A DNA stretch of 64,000 nucleotides from JACMRP01 sp047302465 (GCF_047302465.1 NZ_CP178621.1:3286001-3350000); one strand, 5' to 3'; shown: positions 35,176-44,549, numbered from the stretch's first letter. The notes: generated from the letters alone by a model not told the origin. Numbers and translations: made by a program.

Positions 35176-36116
35176 GATTGCACCTCTGATTGCTCGGCTC
35201 CATAAGTCAGTTTTAAGAAGACATCTTCAAGGTCGATCTTATGCGGGCTTAATTCTAAAAGCCCCAGGCCTTCATTAACGACACGCGATGAAATGGCCTC
35301 GACGATCGCTTCGCCTCCGCGGATCTTCACTTCCCATTCGCGATGATTCGTACCTGAATTCACCGACAGAACGCCTTCGATCCCAGCCAATACTTTTTGC
35401 AGATCTGACACTTCTTTACGAAGGCGGATGTTCAAGCGGCTTTGTCCCTGCTGTTGAGTCGCTAAGTTCTCGATACGATCTTGCGCGACGATTTGACCTT
35501 GATTGATGATGATCACACGCTCGCAAGTTGCTTGCACTTCACTCAAAATATGAGTCGAAAGAATAATTGTATGGTGTCCACGCAAGCTTTGAATCAATTG
35601 ACGAATCTCGGCGACTTGTTTTGGATCTAAGCCCACTGTCGGTTCATCTAAAATCAAAACCTCGGGCTCTGACACCAAGGCTTGAGCAATCCCCACACGT
35701 TGACGGAAACCTTTAGACAGATTGTGAATCAAACGCGTTTGCACGCCCGTCAGATGGGTCTTCTCTAAAGCCATGTCGACTTGCGATTTGATTTTATCTT
35801 GGGGAACTTGTTTAAGCTCTGCCACGTAAGTGAGGTAATCACGCACAAACATATCGGTGTAAACCGGAGGAGTCTCGGGCAAATAACCGATGCGCTTTTT
35901 AACTTCCAAAGGGCTTTCAAAAACATCGAAGCCTGCAATTTTGGCTGAACCTGAGCTTGGCGCCATGAAACCTGTGATGATTTTCATGGTGGTGGATTTG
36001 CCGGCACCGTTGGGGCCTAAGAAGCCAACCACTTCGCCTTTGCCAATTGAAAAGTTTAATTTACTAATTGCGCGACGAGGACCGTAGTCTTTGGTGAGAT
36101 CTCGTACTTCAATCAT
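35172..36116 (-). CDS. ABC transporter ATPase, GldA-like
   Basis: A 314-residue ATPase. Walker A is G-P-N-G-A-G-K-S-T at about residues 36-44; the signature is L-S-K-G-F-R-Q-R-V (LSGGQ variant), Walker B V-L-I-L-D-E-P-T-V-G-L-D, and S-T-H-I-L-S for the switch histidine. It has a C-terminal extension of about 90 residues, as in Gld and drug-export ATPases. Start set at the ATG 36116 with GGGAG six bases upstream. It heads an operon of six genes with overlaps at each junction except one. Confidence 0.92.
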   Translation of the reverse strand: MIEVRDLTKDYGPRRAISKLNFSIGKGEVVGFLGPNGAGKSTTMKIITGFMAPSSGSAKIAGFDVFESPLEVKKRIGYLPETPPVYTDMFVRDYLTYVAELKQVPQDKIKSQVDMALEKTHLTGVQTRLIHNLSKGFRQRVGIAQALVSEPEVLILDEPTVGLDPKQVAEIRQLIQSLRGHHTIILSTHILSEVQATCERVIIINQGQIVAQDRIENLATQQQGQSRLNIRLRKEVSDLQKVLAGIEGVLSVNSGTNHREWEVKIRGGEAIVEAISSRVVNEGLGLLELSPHKIDLEDVFLKLTYGAEQSEVQS

Positions 36117-36214
36117 CCTTGTCTCCCGGAAGAGCGTTTTTACCAATAGAAAATTCTATTCCGACAGGGGTGACAGTCAAGACATGGAAACGTGGAGCAA
36201 GGGGTCATTTCTCT

Positions 36215-37492
36215 CTAAACAGTGACAATAAATTGTTTTTCCGAATGATAGGTCACTCGGCCTAATTTATCGCCTTTGATGGGACGAACAAAACGGCATT
36301 CCACAAGCACGACGGCGTACTTTTCCCCAGGCATCAAGGACTTTGAAGTCACCGACTCTTTCAGCACCCAGAGGGCCGCTTTTTGGATTTCATCAAATGG
36401 AATTTCCTGATCCCTCGAGCGATGGACAATGGCGTGGGCTCCTGGATAATCTTTAAGATGCAACCAATAGTCCCAAGCCTTCGCTTTACGGAGCAACGCT
36501 AAGTTGTCCGCACCGGATTTTCCACAATACACAATCGCACCCGATTGCAAATTCAGCTTTCGTCCCTTGGCTTCGACGTTTTTCATCAGATCGTCGATTT
36601 TTGGACGCCCTGATGTTTGCGAGGCGCTTTCGAAAGTGGACTTTTCAAGCTTCTCGATCTCGGCCGTTAAAATTTGCCGGCGCTCTTCAGTGCCTTGCAC
36701 TTTGTTGGCAGATTGTTTGGCTTTTTCAAAAACAGTTTCAATATTTGCAAAAAGATTCTGCTTAAAATCCAAATAAGAATGCCAAGCAGCCGGAATCTTT
36801 TTCATCTGAAAATCCTGCGGACCAAGTCCTTTCAGATAAGCACCGAGTTCATAAAGTTTTTCAGATGTATTTTCTTTAAGAATAGCTTCAATTTCTTCCA
36901 GAGCTTTGCGTTTTTTATCGAGGTCTTTGGCTTTCTTCTTTTCCCATTGCACCTTTGGATCGATCGAAGGACGAACTCCACCTTGCAATTCTGCAAGCCA
37001 CTCGTCATGCATCTCTTGCAGATCTCGAGCTTCCGGCAAAACACCCAGCTCGCCTTGTACTTGCAAATCACGGGGCTTTTCCCAAGAGATTTTCTTACCT
37101 TCCGCCTGGACTAAAAAATTGGCCTGTTTTGGAATGAGATGAATTTCCAATTCACAGGTCTTTTGTGAGTTGCCAATTTCAATCTTCAGAACTCTGCCAA
37201 ACTTTTCTTCAAGCCATGCCTTGCGAAAGTAGAGATTTTTTCCATGCGAGCTTAGAAACAAAGCGATAGGTTTAGGCTTAGATCCTTTTTTGAAAGGACA
37301 ATAATCGGCAAAGACCAGACAAAAGGGATTGGCAGGATTCATATCAATGATCAACCACTCATGCCCATGGCCACGAAAGCCCAGCGCAAGACCACGGTCA
37401 CTGGAAATAATGTCCTGCAACTGGGCGTCCTTTAGACGGACTTCCAGCTCGGTGACCAAGGTCTTAAGCTCTAATAAACTCATCGCTTTCAT
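36215..37492 (-). CDS. NFACT/RqcH-like ribosome-quality-control protein, short form
   Basis: A 425-residue protein of the NFACT family (Rqc2/RqcH/FbpA). The N-terminal part (1-140) gives a fibronectin-binding-like NFACT-N domain; 185-320 is strongly charged and coiled-coil forming; 325-425 is the NFACT-R domain with Y-C-G-K-S-G-A-D-N near its start, then W-L-H-L-K-D-Y-P-G-A-H-A (family WxHxKDxPGSH). Usual RqcH is near 570 residues, and the helix-hairpin-helix region is small or absent here. RqcH adds alanine tails to stalled chains; whether the short form does so is open. Diverges from a small + strand gene. Confidence 0.8.
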   Translation of the reverse strand: MKAMSLLELKTLVTELEVRLKDAQLQDIISSDRGLALGFRGHGHEWLIIDMNPANPFCLVFADYCPFKKGSKPKPIALFLSSHGKNLYFRKAWLEEKFGRVLKIEIGNSQKTCELEIHLIPKQANFLVQAEGKKISWEKPRDLQVQGELGVLPEARDLQEMHDEWLAELQGGVRPSIDPKVQWEKKKAKDLDKKRKALEEIEAILKENTSEKLYELGAYLKGLGPQDFQMKKIPAAWHSYLDFKQNLFANIETVFEKAKQSANKVQGTEERRQILTAEIEKLEKSTFESASQTSGRPKIDDLMKNVEAKGRKLNLQSGAIVYCGKSGADNLALLRKAKAWDYWLHLKDYPGAHAIVHRSRDQEIPFDEIQKAALWVLKESVTSKSLMPGEKYAVVLVECRFVRPIKGDKLGRVTYHSEKQFIVTV

Positions 37493-37508
37493 TTAGTTTC
37501 CCATTTCA

Positions 37509-37799
37509 ATGCCGATAAAAGAGCATATGACAACAGACTTACTATTTCAAATCTTTCACCAACACCTTCACGATCCCGATTGTCAAATCGAGTCTGCTAA
37601 GGAACTAATTCAAAAAGTGGTCGGCACTTACCTGCTGTTTCTTTCTCGCGCTGGAAATATCCCGAATGGGCACCTGCAAGACGTGATTGAAGACCTCGAA
37701 GCCGAGGTACTCGAGATGTACCGTAAAAAGACCTATGGGTCCTACAATCTCAAAGACTATCGCGATAACTATAAAAAAAAACTGGATGAGTCCCCTTAA
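37509..37799 (+). CDS. Small hydrophilic protein, unknown
   Basis: A 96-residue soluble, mostly helical protein with acidic and basic patches. No family recognised. Only 16 bases separate it from the divergent RqcH-like gene, so the two share a promoter region. The start is uncertain: the ATG at 37527 is an alternative, and neither has a strong ribosome site. A clear terminator follows. Confidence 0.6.
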   Translation: MPIKEHMTTDLLFQIFHQHLHDPDCQIESAKELIQKVVGTYLLFLSRAGNIPNGHLQDVIEDLEAEVLEMYRKKTYGSYNLKDYRDNYKKKLDESP

Positions 37800-37820
37800 A
37801 GCTCGCTCACACTGAAACTA

Positions 37821-37852
37821 AAAGCACTGCCTGAAAAAGCAGTGCTTTTTTC
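37821..37852 (+). terminator. Intrinsic terminator
   Basis: A ten-base-pair stem (37821-37830 with 37839-37848), an eight-base loop and a T-run, 21 bases after the small-gene stop. The A-run at its left edge could let it serve the convergent DUF6868 gene. Confidence 0.9.
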
Positions 37853-37884
37853 GTTTTCCTTCCCTATACCAAAGACCTGAAGGT

Positions 37885-38127
37885 CTAGCTGACAATGGAT
37901 AAGGCCAAAAACGGCACAAAGTTAAATACCAGAATCACGAGCTTAAAGCCGCCATACAGAAGATAGTGGCAAAGGACAAAGTTCTCTTCGGACATTGGAA
38001 ACCAACGGCCTTGCATTTTGCGAAACCAACCTCTGGCAAAAGTCAGAAGCCCAAACCACAAAATCAAAATTCCATAGTTGATAATCGCCCCCCACATAAA
38101 GAAGCTTTTCAAAAACTCCAAAACCAT
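37885..38127 (-). CDS. DUF6868-like small membrane protein
   Basis: An 80-residue protein with two membrane segments (about 7-28 and 53-76) and a short conserved-looking loop W-F-R-K-M-Q-G-R-W-F near 34. The pattern I-N-Y-G-I-L and S-E-E-x-F matches DUF6868 as I recall it. GGGAGGGG lies just before the ATG. Function unknown. Confidence 0.72.
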   Translation of the reverse strand: MVLEFLKSFFMWGAIINYGILILWFGLLTFARGWFRKMQGRWFPMSEENFVLCHYLLYGGFKLVILVFNFVPFLALSIVS

Positions 38128-38293
38128 ATGCCCCTCCCCTTAGCAAGTTTATGCCTGGGATCGTCCGGCTTGTTGAAAAACCGGCTACGAAAGATTCGCA
38201 CTACTTTTTAGACGCAATTTTTGAAATTATCAGCTCTTTAGCCAGTATCCAGAGTCACTGGATTCTACTAAAATACTTGTTTGGGGGTATCCT

Positions 38294-38668
38294 ATGAAAC
38301 TCATTTCTATTCTGCTTTTCTTGGTCTCTTCAAATAGCTTCGCAAGCGAAAAGATCATAGACGCTTGTAAGCAAAAAATGGCGGACCTGAAACAGGAGTC
38401 TGGCCTCGCTGTTTTGAATATTACTAATAACGACACCACTCGCACCCCAGAAGGCGGTCCTTACCAAAGAAAAAGCCTGGCTTGCGACGAGCAAGGGTGC
38501 AAAGTCGTTTCACACAAGGATTTTTTCATCTCCTATGAACCTGGACACAAAGATGCCAATAAGCACGGCTATGTCACATATCCTTACATCAGTTTGGACA
38601 AAGAAATTCAAGACCTTGCAAAAATCAATTACGCCTATAAAGCTCTTAAATCCGTTTGTCAGCTTTAG
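38294..38668 (+). CDS. Small exported protein, unknown
   Basis: A 124-residue protein with a signal peptide (1-17, ending N-S-F-A). Mature part has five cysteines, four of which could pair. No family recognised. A GGGGGT site sits just before the ATG. It ends two bases from the convergent methyltransferase gene. Confidence 0.68.
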   Translation: MKLISILLFLVSSNSFASEKIIDACKQKMADLKQESGLAVLNITNNDTTRTPEGGPYQRKSLACDEQGCKVVSHKDFFISYEPGHKDANKHGYVTYPYISLDKEIQDLAKINYAYKALKSVCQL

Positions 38669-38670
38669 GT

Positions 38671-39546
38671 CTAAACTTTTTCGATGACGGCGTAATAGAG
38701 AGGGCCGAAGCCGCAACGATCCGGCAAGAAGGCCACGCCGTATTCGGTTTTTTCGCCGACTTGATAGGTTTCTTGAGGGATCAGTTTTACCTGATCCTTT
38801 TTCTTTTTCAGAAGCTTGTGAATGACGCCGTCGTTTTCATCCGGGTTGATAGAACATGTGGAATACACAATACGCCCACCCGACTTCACTGCCAATAGAG
38901 CCGCACTTAAAAGCGAGTACTGACGAGTTGCCAAGTTTTCTCCGCGACGGGGGCTCCATTCTTCCATAGCTTTTTTATTTTCAAGCACGTGGCGCTCGCC
39001 CGAGCATGGAGCATCCAATAACACACGATCAAAGCTGTCGGGTTCTTTCAAACCAAACTGCACACCGTCTTTGCCTGTCACCCACACACGATCACGAATC
39101 GTGCGCGGTACGTATTGTTGAATAACTTTTTTAAGACGCTCACGTCTTTCCGGAGAAAGGTCATTTGCGAAAATCTCGCCAGAGGTTGGGATTCCCTCAA
39201 TCAGAATCAAACTCTTGCCGCCAGGAGCTGCACACATATCTAACAAACGATCCCCGTCTTGCACCTCAAGTGCTCGCGCCACAATCACACTGGCAGGGTC
39301 CATCACATAGACGTTTAAAAGCTCTTCGCTAGTGCGTTCTGGCTGAAAGAAAGCTTGTGGTGGAATCCAGAAACAATCCTGCAAAGATGGGTGGGACTTT
39401 GTTGCATCTTCCAAAAGCGGTGGCTCTGCGGAGCTCAAACGATTGAGTCTTGCAACCTGACGCTCGGAAGTTTTTAAGGCATCAAAGAGATCGCCCCAAC
39501 GGGTCCCATAGATTTTTTCGAAATGTTGGTAAAAGGTTTCTTTCAT
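38671..39546 (-). CDS. RsmB/NSUN-family RNA 5-methylcytosine methyltransferase
   Basis: A 291-residue SAM methyltransferase that methylates cytosine in rRNA or tRNA. Seen: L-D-M-C-A-A-P-G-G-K-S (SAM motif), the catalytic-loop D-A-P-C-S-G-E-R, and the second cysteine in Y-S-T-C-S-I-N-P-D-E-N. There is no N-terminal NusB-like domain as in E. coli RsmB; the short form with F-F-Q-P-E is closer to the NSUN4 type. It follows phoR by ten bases on the same strand, perhaps by read-through. Confidence 0.85.
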   Translation of the reverse strand: MKETFYQHFEKIYGTRWGDLFDALKTSERQVARLNRLSSAEPPLLEDATKSHPSLQDCFWIPPQAFFQPERTSEELLNVYVMDPASVIVARALEVQDGDRLLDMCAAPGGKSLILIEGIPTSGEIFANDLSPERRERLKKVIQQYVPRTIRDRVWVTGKDGVQFGLKEPDSFDRVLLDAPCSGERHVLENKKAMEEWSPRRGENLATRQYSLLSAALLAVKSGGRIVYSTCSINPDENDGVIHKLLKKKKDQVKLIPQETYQVGEKTEYGVAFLPDRCGFGPLYYAVIEKV

Positions 39547-39556
39547 TATCTAAAGA

Positions 39557-40999
39557 CTATACCTTTGCAGGCATATTTTTAACTGGAAAAGTGCAAATAA
39601 ACTCAGAGCCCTGTCCCATAGCGCTTTTTACCTGCACGGTGCCGCCATGGCTTTGCATAATGTGCTTCACGATCGCAAGCCCCAGCCCTGTACCACCCGC
39701 ATCGCGGGAACGGCCTTTATCAATACGGTAGAATCGCTCAAACAAACGGTCGTGATGTTCCGCAGGAATGCCCGGACCATTGTCAATGACTCTTAAAACT
39801 ACATTTCCGAGCTCGCCTTTTTCCCAACGAATCTGCACTGTTTTTTCGGCAGGAATGTACTTCACAGCATTTGAAACCAAATTACGCAAGACTTGCTCCA
39901 CTTTGCGAAGATCCGCATTGAAGCTTGGAATATCTTGAGCACCCACAACCATGATGACTTGGTTCTTCTCGCGGACAATCTGAGCAAGCTCGCTGACGAT
40001 GTGTTCTGACACCACTAGCGGATTCACGGGCTCGATTTTGATTTCGGCGTTGGATTCCAATGTGGAAATGCTGAGAAGGTCATTCACCAAGTCGGCAAGA
40101 CGCTCGACATTTTTAGAGATAATATCTATAAACTTGGCTGCCTGTTCAAAGTGGCCACCCTTGATATCCGCCTTGAGAGTATCCACGTAGCCCTTAATCG
40201 ACGTTAACGGCGTACGCAGCTCGTGCGAAGCATTGCCGACGAACTCGATACGTACAAGCTCGGCTTTTTTAAGCTCGGTAATATCATGGAAAATTCCCAT
40301 GGCCCCATAAACTTCATGAGTCTTGCTTTTACGAAGCGGGTTCACCGATACCGAGAAGTAATGACTGTTTTTATCAAGCTTCGTTTCAAGTTTCAGCTGT
40401 ACTCGGAATGTACGGCCCTCTTTCAGCGCGCGCAAAAAGCCGTCGTGAATTTCAGGATGACGGAAAACATCTGCAAGCATCAAATGCGAATGCATCTGGG
40501 CAGAATCCAAAAAATGCGTCGCAAACTGAGAGTTGAAATACAAAACTCGCAAATCAGGACTGACACTGACCACGCCATCTTGCACGGCACTCATGAAAGA
40601 TTGAGTTTCTTCGCGCTCTAGCTGCAATTGATCATGGCGTTTCTTCAATTTGCGGTGAATTCGATTCAGAGCATTTTCAATCTGAGCGTATTCGCCAAGC
40701 TCTTCATCCAGAAGATCTTCGTCGTCCTCTGTTTGATTTTCAAATTTCTTTGTCGCAATTCGAAAGGCCTTCAAGATGATCTGATGCAAAGGTTTGGAAA
40801 ATCTCCAAGCTAGAACAAAAGCTAAAACCGTCGAAGCTAAGAAGTACTGAAGAACAATCGACCAGAAATATCCCTGACCGAATGGACGGTAAGAGCTCAC
40901 GATTCCCAAACTGACAACGAAAAGCAGATTATAAAGAAAGATCTGCGTGACAAATATTTGCCAGAATAACTTCCAAGGGAATCGAGCTAAACTCTTCAT
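39557..40999 (-). CDS. phoR: Sensor histidine kinase PhoR
   Basis: A 480-residue membrane kinase. Two N-terminal membrane segments (about 13-34 and 43-64), an acidic HAMP-like stretch (85-125), a PAS domain (133-240), a phosphoacceptor box N-A-S-H-E-L-R-T-P-L-T-S with His259, and the ATPase domain with N, D-N-G-P-G-I and G-T-G-L-G-L-A. This arrangement is that of phosphate-sensing PhoR. It overlaps the phoB stop by four bases and works with PhoB and PhoU. Confidence 0.9.
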   Translation of the reverse strand: MKSLARFPWKLFWQIFVTQIFLYNLLFVVSLGIVSSYRPFGQGYFWSIVLQYFLASTVLAFVLAWRFSKPLHQIILKAFRIATKKFENQTEDDEDLLDEELGEYAQIENALNRIHRKLKKRHDQLQLEREETQSFMSAVQDGVVSVSPDLRVLYFNSQFATHFLDSAQMHSHLMLADVFRHPEIHDGFLRALKEGRTFRVQLKLETKLDKNSHYFSVSVNPLRKSKTHEVYGAMGIFHDITELKKAELVRIEFVGNASHELRTPLTSIKGYVDTLKADIKGGHFEQAAKFIDIISKNVERLADLVNDLLSISTLESNAEIKIEPVNPLVVSEHIVSELAQIVREKNQVIMVVGAQDIPSFNADLRKVEQVLRNLVSNAVKYIPAEKTVQIRWEKGELGNVVLRVIDNGPGIPAEHHDRLFERFYRIDKGRSRDAGGTGLGLAIVKHIMQSHGGTVQVKSAMGQGSEFICTFPVKNMPAKV

Positions 41000-41721
41000 T
41001 GAGGGTCCATCTTCACTCGATAACCCACACCACGAATGGTTTCGATATTGTCACTCCAAGCGCCAAGCTTCTTACGAAGACCAAAGACATGGGTGTCGAT
41101 CGTACGACCCGTGACATTGATGCCTTCACCTTGGATATTCTCGATAAGCTGATCGCGCGTTAACACGCGACCGTGGCTTTCGATAAGATTTGCCAAGAGC
41201 TTGAACTCAGACGGAGTCAAATGCAAAGGCTCGTCGATCAATTTCACTTCATAGGTTTTAAAATTTACGCTGAGTCCGCCCAAACGAACTTTTTCGGCTT
41301 CGGTGGCCTGAGGAGCTTCGTGGGCTTTAGATCTGCGAAGCAAAGCGCGTACTCGCGCCATGAACACACTAGGATCAAAGGGCTTCGTAAGGTAATCATC
41401 AGCGCCACTCTCAAGGCCGCTGACGATGTCCTGCGGCTCGGTCTTCGCTGTCACCATCAGAACATTTGTTGGTGTTGCAGATTTTTTAATGAGATTAAGA
41501 AAGTCAAAACCACTGATTCCAGGGAGCATCCAATCCAGAATAACGAGATTGAATTTTTGTTTTTGAAATTCGCTTTGCGCTTCTTCAGCAGAGGAACACT
41601 CTTTTACTTTGAAGCCCTGACGGAGCAAGTGTAGTGCCATCAGTTCGCGAATTTCCTGCTCATCCTCTACCACTAAGATTGTGGCATTGGAATCATGTGT
41701 ATTTCCCACCATGTCTGACAT
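40996..41721 (-). CDS. phoB: Phosphate-response regulator PhoB
   Basis: A 241-residue OmpR-family regulator. The receiver has the acid pair E19/D20, Asp63 as phosphoacceptor (V-I-L-D-W-M-L-P-G), T in M-V-T-A-K and K in L-T-K-P-F. The DNA-binding winged helix is at about 140-235, ending R-G-V-G-Y-R. Start set at the ATG 41721 with AGG five bases upstream; frame is open further. Its start lies 29 bases inside phoU. Likely autoregulated and responsive to low phosphate. Confidence 0.92.
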   Translation of the reverse strand: MSDMVGNTHDSNATILVVEDEQEIRELMALHLLRQGFKVKECSSAEEAQSEFQKQKFNLVILDWMLPGISGFDFLNLIKKSATPTNVLMVTAKTEPQDIVSGLESGADDYLTKPFDPSVFMARVRALLRRSKAHEAPQATEAEKVRLGGLSVNFKTYEVKLIDEPLHLTPSEFKLLANLIESHGRVLTRDQLIENIQGEGINVTGRTIDTHVFGLRKKLGAWSDNIETIRGVGYRVKMDPQ

Positions 41722-42343
41722 CCTTACCTGTGAACGCAAAAATAACATCTTCGGCAATATTCGTCGCATGATCCCCTAGGCGCTCAAGATTGCGCGCAAC
41801 GAGGATAAGATCCAGACAAGCTTCTACGTCTGAAGAAGACCCCTTCATGTGCTGAAGGTTGTCTTTGAAAACTTTGTTTTTAAGGCTATCAACTTCGTCG
41901 TCCATCAATAGAATCTTTTTCGCAAGCTCGACGTCTCCGCGAACAAAACAATCCAAAGATTCTTTCACCATTGTGCGAGCAATATCGGACATACGGCTGA
42001 TATCCGCAACATTGGTCAAAGGCTTACGACCCAAATAATCTTTACCTGTGTAAGCGATATTCACACATTGATCGCCCATACGCTCAAGGTCCGTATTGAT
42101 TTTTACAATAGAAAGAATCAAACGCAGATCTTTGGCAACAGGCCCCTGTTTCGCCAAAACGCCCAAGCAAGCATTATCTACAGCGATGTGACCTTCGTTG
42201 ATTTTCTTTTCGATTTCGTGAACTTGAGCAAAGCTTTCCGCATTACGAGAGATCAAGGCCTGAGTGGCCTCATTCAGAGCTCGTTCGACATGACCGCCCA
42301 TTACGAGGATGAGTCGTTTGAGTTCGTCTAGTTGGGAATCCAT
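41693..42343 (-). CDS. phoU: Phosphate-signalling protein PhoU
   Basis: A 216-residue helical protein with two PhoU repeats. Marks: F-A-Q-V-H-E-I-E-K-K-I-N in the first, then D-L-E-R-M-G-D-Q-C-V-N-I-A in the linker between repeats, and N-L-E-R-L-G-D-H-A-T-N-I-A-E in the second. PhoU restrains PhoR when phosphate is plentiful and affects polyphosphate. The start ATG at 42343 has GGAAAG upstream; an in-frame start at 42400 would add a polar leader. First in phoU-phoB-phoR. No pst genes are seen nearby. Confidence 0.93.
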   Translation of the reverse strand: MDSQLDELKRLILVMGGHVERALNEATQALISRNAESFAQVHEIEKKINEGHIAVDNACLGVLAKQGPVAKDLRLILSIVKINTDLERMGDQCVNIAYTGKDYLGRKPLTNVADISRMSDIARTMVKESLDCFVRGDVELAKKILLMDDEVDSLKNKVFKDNLQHMKGSSSDVEACLDLILVARNLERLGDHATNIAEDVIFAFTGKDVRHGGKYT

Positions 42344-42515
42344 TGTTCTTTCCACTGTTGCTCCTGCCCTTTTCTTACTGAAAATGATTTTAAAAAGCAA
42401 ATATCCAAAGGAACTTAGCGCATTTCATTTTCTTCAAATGAGCTGCGTCAAGGTCCCCAAAAAATTTCCTTACATGATTCTGACAAAATCCTAACACGGC
42501 CGTAGGTAAAACACC

Positions 42516-43571
42516 TTAAAAAGTCACTCGCGTCGCCAAAATTAGCTGACTCTCGTCACGAATGGCTCCGGCATAAGTATCACTGTAATCCGTGTACTCA
42601 TAGGCCAAGGCCCAACGCAGATCTTCATTGGTGTCATAGGAAAAACCCGTCGATATAGCCGTTAGTTTTTTCTCTTTGTCCTTGGTCACCGGGCTTAGAT
42701 AATCCGCACGCAAAAAGAGATCTGCTTTTTCGCTGAGCTCTGCTTGGCCGAACAAAGAGGCTCCCTGACCCTGAATGCTTGTTCCGCCATAGGCTGATAC
42801 GTCAACCCCCGCGGCCATTCCACCGGTCATAACCGCATTCGCCGGATCCTCAGCATTGTAGAACTCTAAAGCCATAAGACCTTTGCTGAACTCATAACTA
42901 AGATTCAATACCAAACGAGTTTTTTTATTGAAGCTTGGATCATAGGCATCATAAGCACCATAGGTATAAGCCAAAGTTGCATAAAACGGAGCCAGCTTCT
43001 TTAAGCCGATCAAGAGTTGAGCTTCTTTGCGTGGACCGATCTCATCACTTTGGTAACCTTCCCCGTTCGTGACCGTCAGTGCCCATTGTCCCCAGTCCCC
43101 TGGCAACTCGGACTGATACATCAAACCCAAGTCAGACCACGATACATACTTGTACTTGATCAACGGCAGCAAACTGCTCGCGCCCCAAAAGTCATAATCC
43201 CATTGCTCTTTTTGTAACTCGGTATAGTAATCTGGAATCAAACCATAACGAAGTTCTGTACCTTCTGGGAAAATGCTCACCAAGCTCAGGTACGCTTTTT
43301 TAAGCTGAGTATCAAAACGTTGTGAAGTTCCATCTCGATATTCTGAAGATTCCAGCTGTAGGAAGATTTGATTATTTTCACGTATTGGCGCTTCGATATC
43401 TAAGTTCAAACGAGGAATGCTAAACGCCGTTTTTCCCTGATCTCGAGTTGGTAAATGCTTTAAACTCAGAGCGACATCGAGTTCGCCAGTGATCGCCACG
43501 TCACCGACAGCAAAGGCTGTCGTCCCACCTAAAAAAAGACTTAAAAACACACAAAATTTTATTGTTTTCAT
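42516..43571 (-). CDS. Outer-membrane porin-like beta-barrel
   Basis: A 351-residue exported protein: signal peptide about 1-21 (ending T-A-F-A), then a long barrel with alternating strands and a final strand ending in F (A-T-R-V-T-F). It is similar in shape to the phosphate-selective porin O/P group and, given its neighbours, might be a phosphate or polyphosphate porin; that is inference. The frame is open to 43616; the ATG at 43571 gives the best signal peptide. Only about 45 bases separate it from the divergent ppx start. Confidence 0.72.
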   Translation of the reverse strand: MKTIKFCVFLSLFLGGTTAFAVGDVAITGELDVALSLKHLPTRDQGKTAFSIPRLNLDIEAPIRENNQIFLQLESSEYRDGTSQRFDTQLKKAYLSLVSIFPEGTELRYGLIPDYYTELQKEQWDYDFWGASSLLPLIKYKYVSWSDLGLMYQSELPGDWGQWALTVTNGEGYQSDEIGPRKEAQLLIGLKKLAPFYATLAYTYGAYDAYDPSFNKKTRLVLNLSYEFSKGLMALEFYNAEDPANAVMTGGMAAGVDVSAYGGTSIQGQGASLFGQAELSEKADLFLRADYLSPVTKDKEKKLTAISTGFSYDTNEDLRWALAYEYTDYSDTYAGAIRDESQLILATRVTF

Positions 43572-43616
43572 AAATCTCATGCTGACACTGTTTAAACTCT
43601 GTCGCAAGCTATTCAT

Positions 43617-44543
43617 ATGGGTGCAAAATTCTCAGCTATCGACATTGGCTCTAATGCCATCCGCATGATCGTGGGTGAATTACAGGGACCAAAAAACAAT
43701 CCAGAGATGAAGCGAATCAAAAAATTCCGCGCGCCCATTCGCCTTGGCAAAGACGTTTTCATGAGTGGCGTAATCTCGGACAAAACTTTGCATGAAGCAC
43801 AAGAAGCCTTTCGAGAGTTTGCTAAAACTAATCGCGAATACAAAGTCGTACGCTGCCGAGCCGTCGCCACAAGTGCCATCCGCGAAGCTAAAAACAAAGA
43901 AGTCTTTGTTCAGTCTATTCACGCTGCTTCAAAAATTCAGGTCGAAGTGATTGATGGCGTCGAAGAAGCACGCCTTGTTCATAATGCCATTCGCACCCAG
44001 GTCGATTTGGAGTCAAAGCGCATTTTATCCATCGATGTCGGTGGCGGAAGCGTCGAAATCACATTCTCGGAAAGGGGTATGATGAATGCCACGGAAAGCT
44101 TTCCGATGGGCACGGTACGCATCCTTGATCAGATGAACCGCCGCAAACTTTCAGAGGCGCAAATCAATGTGATCATGGGGGAATTCGTCAACCCACTGAC
44201 AAATTATTTAGACTCTCATATCGGTGCAGGGCCCTTGCATTTTGCGGTGGGAACAGGCGGCAATTTAGAGTGCATGGCACAACTCAAATTCAAAGTTCTC
44301 AAAAAAACACCGACCACATACATCACACTTAAAGAGCTTCACGAAATCGCTGAAAAGTTAAAATCAATGACGTACAAAGAGCGCATGGAAAAGTTAGAGT
44401 TGCGTCCAGATCGCGCAGATGTCATCCTACCAGCAACTCTTTTAGTTCTGACTATATTACGCCAAGCTCGTGTTGAAAAAATTATGATACCCAACGTAGG
44501 CCTTCGCGATGGATTGCTTTGGTCTACAGCGGGACTGATCTAA
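43617..44543 (+). CDS. ppx: Ppx/GppA-family exopolyphosphatase
   Basis: A 308-residue actin-like fold phosphatase. Motifs: A-I-D-I-G-S-N-A-I-R-M at 7-17, E-A-R-L-V near 120, D-V-G-G-G-S-V-E at about 140-147 and the C-terminal R-A-D-V-I-L-P-A. It is the short form (about 300 residues) that lacks the C-terminal domains of E. coli Ppx. It removes phosphate from polyphosphate or from pppGpp. The start is divergent from the porin, and ppk1 is nearby, which favours the polyphosphate role. No strong ribosome site precedes it. Confidence 0.9.
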   Translation: MGAKFSAIDIGSNAIRMIVGELQGPKNNPEMKRIKKFRAPIRLGKDVFMSGVISDKTLHEAQEAFREFAKTNREYKVVRCRAVATSAIREAKNKEVFVQSIHAASKIQVEVIDGVEEARLVHNAIRTQVDLESKRILSIDVGGGSVEITFSERGMMNATESFPMGTVRILDQMNRRKLSEAQINVIMGEFVNPLTNYLDSHIGAGPLHFAVGTGGNLECMAQLKFKVLKKTPTTYITLKELHEIAEKLKSMTYKERMEKLELRPDRADVILPATLLVLTILRQARVEKIMIPNVGLRDGLLWSTAGLI

Positions 44544-44549
44544 AGATTT

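Noticed and set aside
42344..42515. Possible Pho box between the porin and phoU genes
   Set aside because: I see only weak partial matches such as TTGTCAGAATCATG; no two direct repeats of CTGTCAT with proper spacing.
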